Assembly: GCA_030530685.1 (NCBI GenBank) | Contig: JAUMUM010000004.1 | Location: 36,205 to 100,204, forward strand | Length of the DNA: 64,000 nucleotides | Reading direction: 5' to 3' | Source of the DNA: Actinomycetaceae bacterium | GTDB taxonomy: Bacteria; Actinomycetota; Actinomycetes; Actinomycetales; Actinomycetaceae | Part shown: piece after piece, positions 18,801 to 29,605 of the stretch | How positions within the stretch are numbered: position 1 is the stretch's first letter | Layout of the letters: the number at the start of each line of letters is the position of its first letter | Notes under the pieces: generated by a model | Seen by the model: the letters and a program-made list of their open reading frames with translations, nothing else | Told to the model about the DNA's origin: nothing | Database searches by the model: none | Translations under genes and position numbers: made by a program

Positions 18801-20029
18801 GCGAGTTGGTCGGTTGTCGTTGCGGGCACGTTTTCCGGTGCCGGCTGGCCGGCTAGCTCGGGAACCGAGGCTGGCTCCTGCGCGATGGCGGACTCCTGCG
18901 CGGCCGACTCGGACGCCACCGCGGGATCAGTTGCCACGTGGGCGGTTGCCGGCTCGTCGAGCGGCGATTGCGGCTCAGCCTGTGGCCGCCCATCGATACC
19001 GTCCGATTCGGCGGTGAAAGACTCGGAGACCAGCTGCGCGCTGGCAGGCGCGGCTTCGGTGATGTCCTGCGGCTCCGGGGCGACAATAGCAATAGACTCC
19101 GGATTGTCGTCCCGCTGCTCCGGGGAGACCGGGACGGAAGGCTGCGCGTCAGCAGAGTCACCGTCGGCAGCGGCCAGCGGCCCGTACCCGGCCTCATCCT
19201 GGGCAACGATCCTTTCCCCGGCGGGCTCCCCCGCACCGAGAACCTCTTCGCCCGCGGAATCGGCCGGCAAAGCGTCGGGCGACGCACCTTCGCCCGCATG
19301 TCCCCCGGGCGCAGCCGCGGCAATGACCTGCGCCTCGGTGGGCACGTCCATGCTGACGGTCGGATCCTCGGGCTCGTCGACGTGGATATGGCCGGCTGCC
19401 GGGTTCACCTGCTGGCTAACTGCCGCGTCTTCGGCGGCCGGCTCATGCGAGGCAGCGCCCTCTTCCCCGAAGGCCTCCCCCGTGCCAGACTCTGCCGGTG
19501 CCTGCTGGGCGGCCGTCGCGCCGCCAACGGCATCGAAGGCATCGGTCCGCGCCGGGACGACGTCGACCCCATGCGGCTCGGTCGAGCCAGCGGGTGCCTC
19601 GGCGGCGAACTCGGCCTCGGCGGCGAACTCAGACTCGATGGCGCCGTCGACGTCGGCCACCTCGGCCGATGCCGGCCGTGCGGACTCGCCACGTGCTGGT
19701 TCAGGCGATGCGGACACCCGCGCACCCGCACCAGAGCCTTCCGCCGGGGGCTCCTCACCCGCGACGAGCCCCGAATCGGCCACGTCTGCATCATCGCCCA
19801 GGCCGGCCACGTCTGCATACTCGTCCGCACCAGCCCGCGCGTACTCGACCACACCCGCACCGTCGGCGTCGTCGTGCAAGCCATCGATCCGGTCATTCAG
19901 GGCCGAGTCGAGCGGCGAGTACCCGCTCTGCGGCGAGTGCAACTGCTCACCCAGCGGGGAATGCGCATCGTCAATTTGCGCGTCCTGCGGATCGCCTACG
20001 CCCTGCGTGTTATCAGCGTCACGAGCCAC
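15833..20029 (-). CDS. VanW-domain, peptidoglycan-binding-like membrane protein with giant disordered N-terminus
   Basis: 1398 residues from GTG 20027-20029, preceded by GAGAGG with 7-nt spacing. Residues 1-845 are low complexity, dominated by Ala, Glu, Pro, Ser, Asp and Gly, with no predicted fold. A basic stretch (SARRKRRWRWP) leads into one membrane helix at about 848-872. Outside the membrane follow two repeats of the PG_binding_4 type (about 885-1110; both contain xxxPSDFSA or ITPEQLAS-like segments) and a C-terminal VanW domain (about 1230-1370: KPGEQFSLLDTLGP, then GGGLSQLSTNMYN). VanW proteins are cell-envelope proteins of uncertain function. The tail would lie in the cytoplasm. It follows typA and the DUF6113-like gene with a 32-nt gap. 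Confidence 0.9.
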   Translation of the reverse strand: MARDADNTQGVGDPQDAQIDDAHSPLGEQLHSPQSGYSPLDSALNDRIDGLHDDADGAGVVEYARAGADEYADVAGLGDDADVADSGLVAGEEPPAEGSGAGARVSASPEPARGESARPASAEVADVDGAIESEFAAEAEFAAEAPAGSTEPHGVDVVPARTDAFDAVGGATAAQQAPAESGTGEAFGEEGAASHEPAAEDAAVSQQVNPAAGHIHVDEPEDPTVSMDVPTEAQVIAAAAPGGHAGEGASPDALPADSAGEEVLGAGEPAGERIVAQDEAGYGPLAAADGDSADAQPSVPVSPEQRDDNPESIAIVAPEPQDITEAAPASAQLVSESFTAESDGIDGRPQAEPQSPLDEPATAHVATDPAVASESAAQESAIAQEPASVPELAGQPAPENVPATTTDQLAVAAAEQSGPAAADSGSSGEAPASPEDDAFEQPATAGAQPTADAQPPVVSEQPASAPTMDAQPATAGAPPAATDESPAPADAQPAAGILEELATPAAGAVLSSGDASEPSSEAAAELASAEEPSSEAAAAPVPVAASDSVDEPALAGEPASVDAPDAGGLADGAPAPAEEDDFGIPMYSGEREPAWLFEALMGERTEASRAEASNAASAPASDDSDELGHDGAGSDSPEAIAAGMSAPGQVAESGDEASADAVAGADEAGDAEYADAATATIAATAATPPSAFDAADSAQPPIADAPGYGASIADDAAPVAHDANVAHGYDEAARSAVPFGLAADPRDESVGVGSDTGEPYAAPGQPHGWAAGASIAPVAPAGAGKPGELGGPGELGAPLAAASTPPAGGDASHASSDSSARGGERPVASSAGSDEPPAAPSEPSARRKRRWRWPFFVVPFLLLAIAYIGVAYYFTSNIPSQASVAGVDIGGMSRSEAAKKLNAELAPRVGNPMTVKVGSQTRQINPSDFSAAFDTEATLDAISGFSLSPGRVWDSISGGSDVAPVVKVDETKLSNTVKALTDETISAPVNASIVFEGTRAVATPSAKGETVDREAALTAMRTGAVSADPVVIPVTREDPEITDDEASKAVDDYAKPLVSGNLTVTVDSTPVHITPEQLASVARFSADDGDLVMKLDPTALGDLVRAGAPSVLKDGKDATIEIVNHQTPKITPSEDGVGIDDDRLSEDATKAVLSSDRTVQIDTQAISPEFTTEDAEKMGVKEVVAEIETPLTDDEVRTTNLRVGTGKVTNTLVKPGEQFSLLDTLGPIDASNGFVSSGVVANGFNSTAMGGGLSQLSTNMYNIGFLAGYEDIEHKPHSKYFERYPMGREATLWEGQIDMVWENNTPYGAVIDTWVADGKVHSRLWSTKYWKVETKTSDPYNRVAPTTKRNPSADCEPSGAGDSGFTVDIWRKVSRDGNVHEDKTTSWTYDPVDAVVCD

Positions 20030-20061
20030 GATAGAACCTCTCTTCTTTTGGCAAGCACGGT

Positions 20062-20424
20062 CTACTTCTCATTCGGGATACCGCCCTTTGACGCCCACAG
20101 AGCCGGAACAACCGCGGACATTGGGGCAAGGAACAGCCACACATTGGAAACCCAGCCACTGACGGAGATGAAGGAATCGTCACCCGGCGGAGCCATGAGC
20201 AGCCATATCGCCGCCGCCGCCACACCGACAACAGCTCCGAGCCACGCGCGAACCCAGCCCGACTCGAGCATGAACCACGAACCGCAGGCCACAATGGCGC
20301 ACGACAGCGCCAGGCCGACGACGGGCATATCGACGGGGCCGGGATGCACGACCGTCGCCAGTAGGCCCACCACGAAACCCGCGGCAAACCCGGCCACGGT
20401 CAGGGCAATCGCTCGCGCCCTCAT
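20062..20424 (-). CDS. DUF6113-like small membrane protein
   Basis: 120 residues from ATG 20422-20424, overlapping the typA stop by 4 nt (ATGA), so translation is coupled. Four hydrophobic helices are seen (about 5-27, 33-52, 58-77, 90-110). The short MAPPGDDSFIS loop followed by a GW...WLF helix fits DUF6113 proteins of Actinobacteria, as far as I recall that family. No function is known. It lies between typA and the VanW gene in one transcription unit. Confidence 0.7.
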   Translation of the reverse strand: MRARAIALTVAGFAAGFVVGLLATVVHPGPVDMPVVGLALSCAIVACGSWFMLESGWVRAWLGAVVGVAAAAIWLLMAPPGDDSFISVSGWVSNVWLFLAPMSAVVPALWASKGGIPNEK

Positions 20425-22343
20425 GCCTTCTTCCCCTTCTTGGCCCGGGCGCTGGCTCGGTAGCGGTCAGCCGCGTCGAGGATGATCTTGCGGATGCGCA
20501 CGTCCTGCGGCGTGACCTCAATGCACTCGTCGTCGGCGGCGAACTCGATGGACTCCTCGAGCGTGAGTGTGCGCGGCGCCTGAAGCGCCTCGAAGACGTC
20601 GGCGGTGGCCGATCGAATATTCGTCATTTCCTTGGCTCGCACGATATTGACATCCATGTCATCGCCGCGAGTCGTCTCGCCCACGACCTGGCCCTCGTAG
20701 ACCTCCTGGCCGGGTTTGACGAAGAATGTGCCGCGGTCCTCGAGCCTGAGCAGGGCATAGGCCGTGACCTGCCCCGCGCGGTCGGCCACGAGCGAACCGG
20801 ACTGGCGCGAGGCGATCTCTCCCTGCCACGGCGCGTACCCGTCACCTATTGACGAGGCGACGCCGGTGCCGCGCGTTGCTGTCAGGAACTGCGAGCGGAA
20901 ACCAATCATCCCGCGAGCGGGCACGACGAACTCCATGCGTACCCAGCCCGAACCATGGTTGGACATCGTTTCCATGCGCCCCTTGCGCCCGGCCATGATC
21001 TGCGTGACCGTCCCGAGGAACTCCTCGGGCACGTCGATGGTCGTGCGCTCCATCGGTTCCATCGTCTTGCCATCGACGACCTCGGTGACCACCTGCGGCT
21101 TGCCGACCGTCAGCTCGAAGCCCTCGCGTCGCATCTGCTCGACCAGAACGGCAAGGGCGAGCTCGCCGCGGTCCTGGACCTCCCACTGGTCGGGCCGGTC
21201 GGTGGGCAGGACCCTGATCGACACGTTGCCGACCAGCTCGGCGTCCAGGCGGTCTTTGACCTGACGGGCCGTGAGCTTGTGCCCCGCGACCTTGCCCGCG
21301 AGCGGCGAGGTGTTGATGCCGATGGTCATGGAGATTGCCGGGCTGTCGACGTGAATGGGTTCCAGCGGGCGCGGGTCGTCGGCGTCGACGAGGCATTCGC
21401 CGATCGTGATCTCGTCGATGCCGGCCACGGCGACGATGTCTCCCGGCCGGGCCACCTTGGTGGGGACGCGTTCCAGGCCGCTCGTGGCCAGCAATTCGGC
21501 CACGAGGGCACTGCCGATCGTCCCATCCTTGCGCGCCCAGCCCACGCGGGCGCCCTTGCGCAACTCGCCCGAGTAGACGCGCGTCAGGGCCAGGCGCCCG
21601 AGGAACGGCGAGGCGTCGAGGTTGGTCACCTGGGCGACGAGCGGCGCCCCCTCGTCGTAGACGGGGGCGGGCACGTAGTGCAAGATCGCCTCGAAGAGAG
21701 GTTCCAGGTCGCGGCCCGCGGGAAGCTCGCCGTCCTCGGGCCGGTCGACGTCAGCGAATCCCGCCTTGGCCGCGCAGTAGATGATGGGGATTTCCAAGAG
21801 GCGGTCGAGGACGGCATCGCTGGGTTCGTCCAGGTCCGAGTAGAGCGAGAGCAGCAGGTCCTGGGTTTCGTTGACGACGGCGTCAATGCGCGCGTCCGGG
21901 CGGTCGACCTTGTTGATGACCGTGATGACCGGCAGACCCGCCTCGAGCGCCTTGCGCAGGACGAAGCGCGTCTGCGGCAGGGGGCCTTCGGAGGCGTCGA
22001 CAAGCAGGACGACGCCGTCGACCATGGAAAGGCCTCGCTCGACCTCCCCGCCGAAGTCGGCGTGGCCGGGGGTGTCGACGACGTTGATGGTCACTCCCTC
22101 GGGAGCGTTGAACCTGGCGGCGGACGGCCCCCGGTAATGGATGGCCGTGTTCTTCGCGAGGATGGTGATGCCCTTCTCGCGCTCCAGGTCGCCCGAATCC
22201 ATGACGCGCTCGCCGGTTTTCTCGACGGTCGCACGCTCGCCGAATGCCCCGGACTGCCACAGCATGGCGTCGACGAGGGTGGTCTTCCCATGATCGACGT
22301 GCGCCACGATGGCGACGTTTCGCAGGTCTTTCCTTATAGTCAC
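20421..22343 (-). CDS. typA: Ribosome-associated translational GTPase TypA/BipA
   Basis: 640 residues from GTG 22341-22343, with AAAGGAC 7 nt upstream; the frame is open further but without homology. G1 is AHVDHGKTT (about 14-22), G2 lies around [13 protein letters not shown]3 is DTPGHADF and G4 is NKVD. EF-G-like domains II, III and V follow, with the BipA C-terminal domain ([14 protein letters not shown]). It is a translation GTPase that assists late 50S assembly and stress adaptation. The C-terminus is basic ([10 protein letters not shown]). It is the first gene of the typA-DUF6113-vanW unit and is divergent from the PH-domain gene at 22565. Confidence 0.95.
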   Translation of the reverse strand: MTIRKDLRNVAIVAHVDHGKTTLVDAMLWQSGAFGERATVEKTGERVMDSGDLEREKGITILAKNTAIHYRGPSAARFNAPEGVTINVVDTPGHADFGGEVERGLSMVDGVVLLVDASEGPLPQTRFVLRKALEAGLPVITVINKVDRPDARIDAVVNETQDLLLSLYSDLDEPSDAVLDRLLEIPIIYCAAKAGFADVDRPEDGELPAGRDLEPLFEAILHYVPAPVYDEGAPLVAQVTNLDASPFLGRLALTRVYSGELRKGARVGWARKDGTIGSALVAELLATSGLERVPTKVARPGDIVAVAGIDEITIGECLVDADDPRPLEPIHVDSPAISMTIGINTSPLAGKVAGHKLTARQVKDRLDAELVGNVSIRVLPTDRPDQWEVQDRGELALAVLVEQMRREGFELTVGKPQVVTEVVDGKTMEPMERTTIDVPEEFLGTVTQIMAGRKGRMETMSNHGSGWVRMEFVVPARGMIGFRSQFLTATRGTGVASSIGDGYAPWQGEIASRQSGSLVADRAGQVTAYALLRLEDRGTFFVKPGQEVYEGQVVGETTRGDDMDVNIVRAKEMTNIRSATADVFEALQAPRTLTLEESIEFAADDECIEVTPQDVRIRKIILDAADRYRASARAKKGKKA

Positions 22344-22564
22344 AGATCGGGTCCTTTTGTCGGGTGACGCACCGTTTGCGTGGCGCCATTGCGTGGCGCG
22401 TCGGCACAGTGCGCCGATCTGCAATTCTACGCCCACATGCCCGCCGATGAGGAACGCGCGGGCTCCCTTCTTGCTCACATACTGGGCACGGGGCCGCAGG
22501 ATGGGCGGGCTGCGCGACCGACGCTAGCGCGGGACGATCGGCCCGGCCGTGGGAGAATGCGTCC

Positions 22565-23218
22565 ATGGCGAAAATTCACCAACTGCGCAATGTCCTGCAG
22601 ATCGTCAAGGGCGTGGCGCTCATGGCCTTTGGCCTCGTCATCGTCTGGGCAAGCCTCACCTCCAGCGGTGGCGGAAGGCTCGCTGCGCCTTTGCTCGTCG
22701 CACTTGGCGTCGGCCTGCTGACGTACGCCATCTATTTCGCACCGCGCGTGCTGCTCGACGAGCACGGCCTGACGGCCATCAACTGGGCAACGCAATGCCA
22801 CATCCCCTGGCGGGCCTACACGGGCGTGGAGACGCGCTTCGGGATGGTGATCACCAGCGCGGACTCACACGGCGAGCATCGCGACGCCGTGGCGTGCTTC
22901 CCGGGATCCGGCGGCCTAGCCCGCGGGCGCGAGAGGCTCGGCCGGTCCCACGGCAGCCGGCCGCTCACGCCGCCCGAGGCACGGCCCGCCGGGGGCCGTA
23001 CCACGTGGGTATCCTCTCGGCAGGCCGCGGGCATCATCGAGAGAGCTGCCGAGGCCGCAACCAAGCACGCCGCCGAGGCCGCCGCCGGGCAGGTCGCAGC
23101 CAGCCGGGCGCCGTCCCCGAACGATCGCAGGATGCGCCAGATCATCCCCGCCTCGGCCGTCTGCCTGGCGGCCGGAACGCTGTGCCTGGCATCCGGCATC
23201 TGGCTTTCGCTGCCCTAG
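22565..23218 (+). CDS. PH-domain-like membrane protein, function unknown
   Basis: 217 residues from ATG 22565. Two membrane helices lie near the N-terminus (about 13-32 and 38-60). The segment RVLLDEHGLTAINWATQCHIPWRAYTGVE resembles the first strands of the bacterial PH-like domain that follows such hairpins. After a long Ala/Arg/Glu-rich linker with a helical stretch (about 150-180), a third helix ends the protein (about 195-215). GAGAAT at 22553-22558 lies 6 nt before the ATG, so the mRNA may be leaderless. Gene firmly coding, role unknown. Confidence 0.7.
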   Translation: MAKIHQLRNVLQIVKGVALMAFGLVIVWASLTSSGGGRLAAPLLVALGVGLLTYAIYFAPRVLLDEHGLTAINWATQCHIPWRAYTGVETRFGMVITSADSHGEHRDAVACFPGSGGLARGRERLGRSHGSRPLTPPEARPAGGRTTWVSSRQAAGIIERAAEAATKHAAEAAAGQVAASRAPSPNDRRMRQIIPASAVCLAAGTLCLASGIWLSLP

Positions 23219-23364
23219 TTCCGCGCCCGGACGGCCGATGACTCGCGCCCGGGCGATCGGACTCTGGCACGCGGCCAGCCACGGCCTGGCCATCGGCGTC
23301 GTCGAGGCGCGCCCAGCCCGGGCCGCTGGCGCCGTCAAGGAACGCCCCTCAGATCCAACGTCCC

Positions 23365-25119
23365 TCAGATCCTCAGCTCGGAGACGTCCCGCCCCAGCGA
23401 CTTCATCAGCTCGTGCCGCTCGGCGCGCCTGCGCCGCTGCTCAACCGGCTCGGGAACCGGCGCGGCAGCCAGCAGTCGCCGCGTGTACTCCTCGCGCGGC
23501 GCGTGCAGCACCTCCTGCCGCAGCCCCGACTCGACGACCTTGCCGTTCTGGAGCACCACCACGCGATGCGAGAGCATGTCGACCACCGCGAGGTCGTGCG
23601 AGATGAACAGGCAGGCAAAGCCGAAGTCCCTTTGCAGATCGGAGAGCATCGTCAGCACCTGCGCCTGGACGGACACGTCGAGGGCCGACGTCGGCTCGTC
23701 GGCGATGAGCAGGCTCGGCCGCAGGGACAGCGCCCGGGCGATCGACACGCGCTGACGCTGCCCACCCGAAAGCTCGTGCGGGAAACGGTTGTAGGCCGAT
23801 CGCGGCAGCCGCACCGCGTCGAGCAGTTCGAAGACGCGCGCCCTGCGCTCGGCCGGAGTTCCCTCCTTGTGGATGAGCAGCGGCTCGCCGATGCAGTCGC
23901 CGACGGGAAAGCGCGGATTGAGGGAGGCGGCCGGATCCTGGAAGATCACGCCAATCCTCTTGCGCCTGGCGCGCGCCTGCTTGGGCGAGGCGTCGAGGAT
24001 GTCCTGCCCGAACATCCGGATCTGGCCACCCGCGGCCGGCAGGAGGCCGAGCACGCACTTGCCGATCGTCGACTTGCCCGATCCCGATTCGCCCACGAGG
24101 CCAACGATCTCTCCCTCGGCAATGTCGAGGCTCACGCCGTCGACTGCCCTGAACGGCTTCTTGCCGTTGCGCTGGTACTCGATGACGAGGTCCTTGGTTT
24201 CAAGGACGGTCTTTTCCAGGTCGATCCGCGAGGTGGCCGACTCGCTGAAGCCAAACTGCTCGCGGCCGCGCCCCAGGTGGGGCACGGACTCGAGGAGTCG
24301 TTTCGTGTAGGGGTGTGCCGGCGAGTTGAGCACGGCCTCGGCGGACCCGCTTTCGACGATGGAACCCTTGTACATGACGTGCACGGAGTCGGCCATGTCC
24401 GCCACGACGCCCATCGAGTGGGTGATGAGCAGGATTCCCGTGTTGAGCTTGTCCTTGAGCGAGCGCAGCAGGTCGAGGATGTCGGCCTGGACCGTCACGT
24501 CCAGGGCTGTCGTCGGCTCGTCGGCGATGATGACCTTCGGGTTGCAGGAGATGGCCAGGGCGATGACGACGCGCTGGCGCTGGCCACCCGAAAGCTCATG
24601 CGGGAACTGCTTGACGCGGGCCTCGGCGTCGTCCAGGCCCACCATGCGCAACAGCTCGACCGCCCTGTCCATGGCGGTGTTGCCGTACGCCAGGCCGTGG
24701 ATCTCCAGCGCCTCGGTCAGCTGGCGCCCGATCGTCAGGACCGGGTTGAGCGCCGTCATGGGCTCCTGGAAGACCATGGCCACGTCCTTGCCGCGCAGGT
24801 TGCGTATCCCCGAGCTCGACACGCCGCGCAGGTTGCGCCCGCCCAGGACGATCTCGCCGTTGATCGTGGCATTGCCCGGCAGCAGCCCCAGGGCCGACGT
24901 CGACGTGACCGACTTGCCGGATCCGGATTCGCCGACGAGCGCGACGACCTCGCCCGGGTGGACGTCGATGCTGACTCCGCGCACGGCGTGGACGCGCCCG
25001 AACTCGGTCTTGAACTGCACGTCGAGGCCGCCGAAGGACAGGATCGGCTCCGCGGACTTCTCATGGACCGTAATGAACGCGCTCGCCCTGCTCCCGGAAG
25101 CGTCTTCTTGCCTTGACAT
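23365..25119 (-). CDS. Peptide ABC transporter double ATPase (DppD-DppF fusion)
   Basis: 584 residues from ATG 25117-25119, which overlaps the permease stop by one base (TGATG). Two complete ABC modules are seen. The first has Walker A GESGSGKS at 63-70, the second Walker A GESGSGKST near 343-351, and both have the LSGGQRQRV signature and an ADEPT(T/S)ALD Walker B. This is the two-in-one ATPase found in many actinobacterial oligopeptide/nickel-family importers. It energises uptake through the two permeases encoded just upstream. It is the last gene of the four-gene operon. Confidence 0.95.
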   Translation of the reverse strand: MSRQEDASGSRASAFITVHEKSAEPILSFGGLDVQFKTEFGRVHAVRGVSIDVHPGEVVALVGESGSGKSVTSTSALGLLPGNATINGEIVLGGRNLRGVSSSGIRNLRGKDVAMVFQEPMTALNPVLTIGRQLTEALEIHGLAYGNTAMDRAVELLRMVGLDDAEARVKQFPHELSGGQRQRVVIALAISCNPKVIIADEPTTALDVTVQADILDLLRSLKDKLNTGILLITHSMGVVADMADSVHVMYKGSIVESGSAEAVLNSPAHPYTKRLLESVPHLGRGREQFGFSESATSRIDLEKTVLETKDLVIEYQRNGKKPFRAVDGVSLDIAEGEIVGLVGESGSGKSTIGKCVLGLLPAAGGQIRMFGQDILDASPKQARARRKRIGVIFQDPAASLNPRFPVGDCIGEPLLIHKEGTPAERRARVFELLDAVRLPRSAYNRFPHELSGGQRQRVSIARALSLRPSLLIADEPTSALDVSVQAQVLTMLSDLQRDFGFACLFISHDLAVVDMLSHRVVVLQNGKVVESGLRQEVLHAPREEYTRRLLAAAPVPEPVEQRRRRAERHELMKSLGRDVSELRI

Positions 25120-26126
25120 CAGCTAACCTTTCTCTTCTGGCGAGGATCGAACGCGTCGCGCAGGCCGTCGCCAATGAAGTTGACCGTCAGTGCGATGGCC
25201 AGGATCAGCGCAGCGGGCGCAAAGAAGAGCCAGGGGCGCGTGGCGAAGGACGCCTGGTAGTTGGAAATGAGCACGCCGAGCGAGGTGTCCGGCGCCTTGA
25301 TGCCCAGGCCGAGGAAGGAAAGCGACGTCTCCAGCAAAATGGCCGAAGCTATCGCCAACGTGGCACTGACGATGATCGTGCCCAGGCAGTTGGGCAGGAT
25401 GTGGCGGAAGATGATCCGCCCCGAGGAGGCGCCAGCGGCGTGCGCGGCCGAAACGAACTCGCGCTCGCGCAGTGATAGCACCTCGCCGCGCACGAGCCTG
25501 GCCAGGCTCGTCCAGACCAGCAGGCCGAGCATGACCGAAAGGAGCATAATGCCCTGGCCGGAGTACTTGAGGATGACCGCGGCCAGCACGAGCATCGGGA
25601 TGATGATGAACAGGTCCGTCAGCCTCATGAGCAGGCTCTCGATCCAGCCGCGATAGTAGCCGGCCAGCGCGCCCACGACCGTGCCGACGAGGGTGGAGAC
25701 AATACCGACGATGAAGGCCACGATGATGGACTGCTGCGCGCCTCGCATGACCAGCGCGAAGTAGTCCTTGCCCACGTTGTCCTGACCGAAGGGATGGTTA
25801 CCCAGGTGGAAGAAGCCGAGCGTCGGCCTGCCCCCGTTTTCGACGGGCAGCGTCTCCAGGTAGCCGTACTTCCACCAGCCGGGAATCGGCCCGTAGCCGA
25901 TCGACGTGAAGGCCAGGAGGAAGACGAGGATGAACAGGACGGTGGAGATCATCGCGCCTCGGTGGTGGAGGAAGCGGCGCCGCACCAACTGACCCTGGGA
26001 GAAGGACTTATCGGTGGTCGAGTCGAGGATGTCGTCGTCGAGCTCGACCGCCGCGAAGTCGGTGTCGCCGGATTCGGCGTGGAAGTGCTTGTCGTTCATG
26101 AGTTCTTCCGAGTTTTCCTTGCTCAC
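25119..26126 (-). CDS. Peptide ABC transporter permease, DppC/OppC type
   Basis: 335 residues from GTG 26126, 4 nt after the stop of the preceding permease. An ATG at 26099 (MNDKHFHAES), with a good GGAAG ribosome binding site, is an equally likely start and would shorten the protein by nine residues. A cytoplasmic N-terminal tail precedes the first helix (about 58-78); five more helices follow. The OppC N-terminal segment and the inner-membrane EAA loop (EFVSAAHAAGASSGRIIFRH) are clear. It is the second subunit of the import channel. Confidence 0.93.
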   Translation of the reverse strand: MSKENSEELMNDKHFHAESGDTDFAAVELDDDILDSTTDKSFSQGQLVRRRFLHHRGAMISTVLFILVFLLAFTSIGYGPIPGWWKYGYLETLPVENGGRPTLGFFHLGNHPFGQDNVGKDYFALVMRGAQQSIIVAFIVGIVSTLVGTVVGALAGYYRGWIESLLMRLTDLFIIIPMLVLAAVILKYSGQGIMLLSVMLGLLVWTSLARLVRGEVLSLREREFVSAAHAAGASSGRIIFRHILPNCLGTIIVSATLAIASAILLETSLSFLGLGIKAPDTSLGVLISNYQASFATRPWLFFAPAALILAIALTVNFIGDGLRDAFDPRQKRKVS

Positions 26127-26130
26127 TGGA

Positions 26131-27660
<1,530 letters not shown>

Positions 27661-27724
27661 TTTGTGGCAACTACTTTCCGACAGAGCCTTGGCACCACTT
27701 CGCGGGCGCGTGGACCGTTAGAAC

Positions 27725-27803
27725 CGGCCCCAACCATAGGGGGCCGACCGACCGGCCCCGCGGTGGCGAGGCGTGCACCCCGCCACCGCGGATCGAACCG
27801 GTC
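27725..27803 (-). terminator. Two hairpins between the binding-protein and permease genes (partial terminator or mRNA stabiliser)
   Basis: CCGCGGTGGCG (27758-27768) pairs perfectly with CGCCACCGCGG (27781-27791). The stem is extended by GACCGG (27750-27755) with CCGGTC (27798-27803). A second stem, CGGCCCC (27725-27731) with GGGGCCG (27740-27746), follows on the minus strand. Both lie in the 160-nt gap after dppA. There is no U-run. Such structures commonly leave the binding protein in excess over its permease. Confidence 0.65.
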
Positions 27804-27820
27804 AGTAGCCGTGCTAGCGA

Positions 27821-29605
27821 CTACTTGGCTTCGGACCACTTCCACTTCTCGGCATTCCACACGATGCCCGTCTGTGAAATATTGCGCTCCACATTGCCCA
27901 ACTCCTTGGTATGGGCCGCAATGCCGGGGTGCACGTACAGCGGGATGTTGTACATCGTGTCCCACGCCGTCTTCTCGATGACTTCCTTCGAGGACAGCCA
28001 CACCGTCGGGTCGAGCGAGGTCTTCACCTTGGTCCACTCCTCGTCCATCGTGGCGTTGGAGTAGCCACCGTAGTTCTGCTGGCCGCCGGAAATGTAGTAG
28101 TTGGCGCCCGCGACTATCTGGCCGGAGCCGGACCAGGCGAACAGGGCAATCTCGTAGTCGCCGGTCTCCAGGGATCCGCCCGGCTCGAAGAACTTCTCGT
28201 CACCGGCGTTCTCCACCTTGAAGCCCGCCTGCTCGCACGAGGAGGCGATGAGGTCGACGGTGTCGGAACGGCGCTGGTTGGGTGCCTGGTAGGCGATGCG
28301 GATCGTCGGGTTCTCCACGCCGGACTGGGCGACGAGTTCCTTGGCCTTGTCGATGTCGACCTCGTTGTAGGTGCCGTCGTAGGAGGCCGAAACGACCTGC
28401 TCGTAGTCCTCGTTCGTCGGCAGGTACTCGCGGGCGTTGAGCACCGTGGCGCTGTCGTCAAGCGGCTTGATGAGCTTGTCGACGATGTCCTGGCGCGGCA
28501 CGCAGTAGGCGAAGGCCTGACGCAGCGCGAGGCCGCCCTGCGAGTCGGAGAAGACGGAGGATTCGCCGAAGTTGAAGTCGAGGTGCTCCCAGATCTGGGT
28601 CGGCCCCTGGAGCAGGGTCGCGTTGTCCATCTGTTCGAGCGTCTCGATGGCATCCTGGGTGGCCTGGGGCTCGATCACGTTGACCTCGCCGTTCTTCAGC
28701 GCCTGAAGCTGTGCCTCGGGAGCGATCTGCTTGAAGACGAGTTCGTCGACGGTCGGCTTTTCGCCCCACCAGTCAGGATTGGGAACGAGTGTGACGTACT
28801 CGCCCTTCTTCCAGCCGTCCTCCTTGTAGGTGAAGGGGCCGAAGGACGGGGCTTCGTCGACGGATGGAACCTCGCCGGCAGTCTTGCTGCGCCAGTTATT
28901 CCACTCTTCGGCCAGCTTCTGGGCGACGCCGAAGTCCTTGGCCTTAAGCTTGTCGAACAGCTCCGTCTTGCTCATGCCGAGCTTCTTCGCCATGACGTGC
29001 GAGGGCAGGGCGTAGGTGACGTTGATCTCCCAATCCGGGTTGGGCTCGGCATAGGTCACCGTGAATTCGCGATCACCGGCATTGCACTCGGGGCCTTCCG
29101 TCACGGGCTGAGCGTAATTCTCGGGATCGGCAACGCTGTTGAACAGCGGCGTCGGTTGGCCATCATCGCTCGTCTCGCCGGCCGCGGCCTGGGCGTCCAG
29201 GATCCACTGGGGATTCTGGCTGACCCAGTCCATGTAGAAGTCCTCGCAGGTGATCTCCGTCCCGCCCTGGTAGACAGCCTCGTCATTGATCGTGTACTTG
29301 ACCTGGAGCGGGTCGTCGGAAACCTTTTCGTAGTCGCCCAAGTCGGTGCCGTGCGTCCATTTGCCCTCGGCGTCGTAGTAGCCGAAGGCCGTCATGAGCC
29401 GCTCGTTGATGACGGCGTTGCTCGTCGAGTAAGTCGTCGACATGAAGTGGTTGTAGCCCGTGTATTCTTCCGAGCCAACCGTGACACCCACCGAGTTCGT
29501 GCTGGCTCCTTCGACTTTGGACTTGCCGCCACTATTGGATCCACAGGCGCTCAGCACTAGCGCGGCGGCTGCGCCTGCCGCCACGAGTGAGTAGACCCTC
29601 TTCAT
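27821..29605 (-). CDS. Peptide ABC transporter substrate-binding lipoprotein (SBP family 5)
   Basis: 594 residues from ATG 29603-29605 with GGAGGG upstream. A lipoprotein signal peptide ends in the lipobox LSAC (Cys21), and the mature part begins with a Gly/Ser/Lys linker. The family-5 binding fold (DppA/OppA) follows: the YTINDEAVYQGGTEITCEDF segment is the typical start of the second block, and FGPFTYKEDGWKKGEYVTL and DELVFKQIAPEAQLQALKNGEVNV are diagnostic. It captures oligopeptides outside the membrane for the importer encoded downstream. The specificity cannot be read from sequence. Confidence 0.95.
   Translation of the reverse strand: MKRVYSLVAAGAAAALVLSACGSNSGGKSKVEGASTNSVGVTVGSEEYTGYNHFMSTTYSTSNAVINERLMTAFGYYDAEGKWTHGTDLGDYEKVSDDPLQVKYTINDEAVYQGGTEITCEDFYMDWVSQNPQWILDAQAAAGETSDDGQPTPLFNSVADPENYAQPVTEGPECNAGDREFTVTYAEPNPDWEINVTYALPSHVMAKKLGMSKTELFDKLKAKDFGVAQKLAEEWNNWRSKTAGEVPSVDEAPSFGPFTYKEDGWKKGEYVTLVPNPDWWGEKPTVDELVFKQIAPEAQLQALKNGEVNVIEPQATQDAIETLEQMDNATLLQGPTQIWEHLDFNFGESSVFSDSQGGLALRQAFAYCVPRQDIVDKLIKPLDDSATVLNAREYLPTNEDYEQVVSASYDGTYNEVDIDKAKELVAQSGVENPTIRIAYQAPNQRRSDTVDLIASSCEQAGFKVENAGDEKFFEPGGSLETGDYEIALFAWSGSGQIVAGANYYISGGQQNYGGYSNATMDEEWTKVKTSLDPTVWLSSKEVIEKTAWDTMYNIPLYVHPGIAAHTKELGNVERNISQTGIVWNAEKWKWSEAK

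Noticed and set aside
17988-20162. A 724-codon Ala/Ser-rich open frame on the plus strand
   Set aside because: It mirrors the low-complexity tail of the VanW protein; the GC-rich codon pattern keeps the opposite strand open. The minus-strand frame has a ribosome binding site, membrane helix and VanW domain.
23413-25116. A 567-codon frame antisense to the double ATPase
   Set aside because: Both Walker and signature sets are on the minus strand. The plus-strand frame is a shadow.
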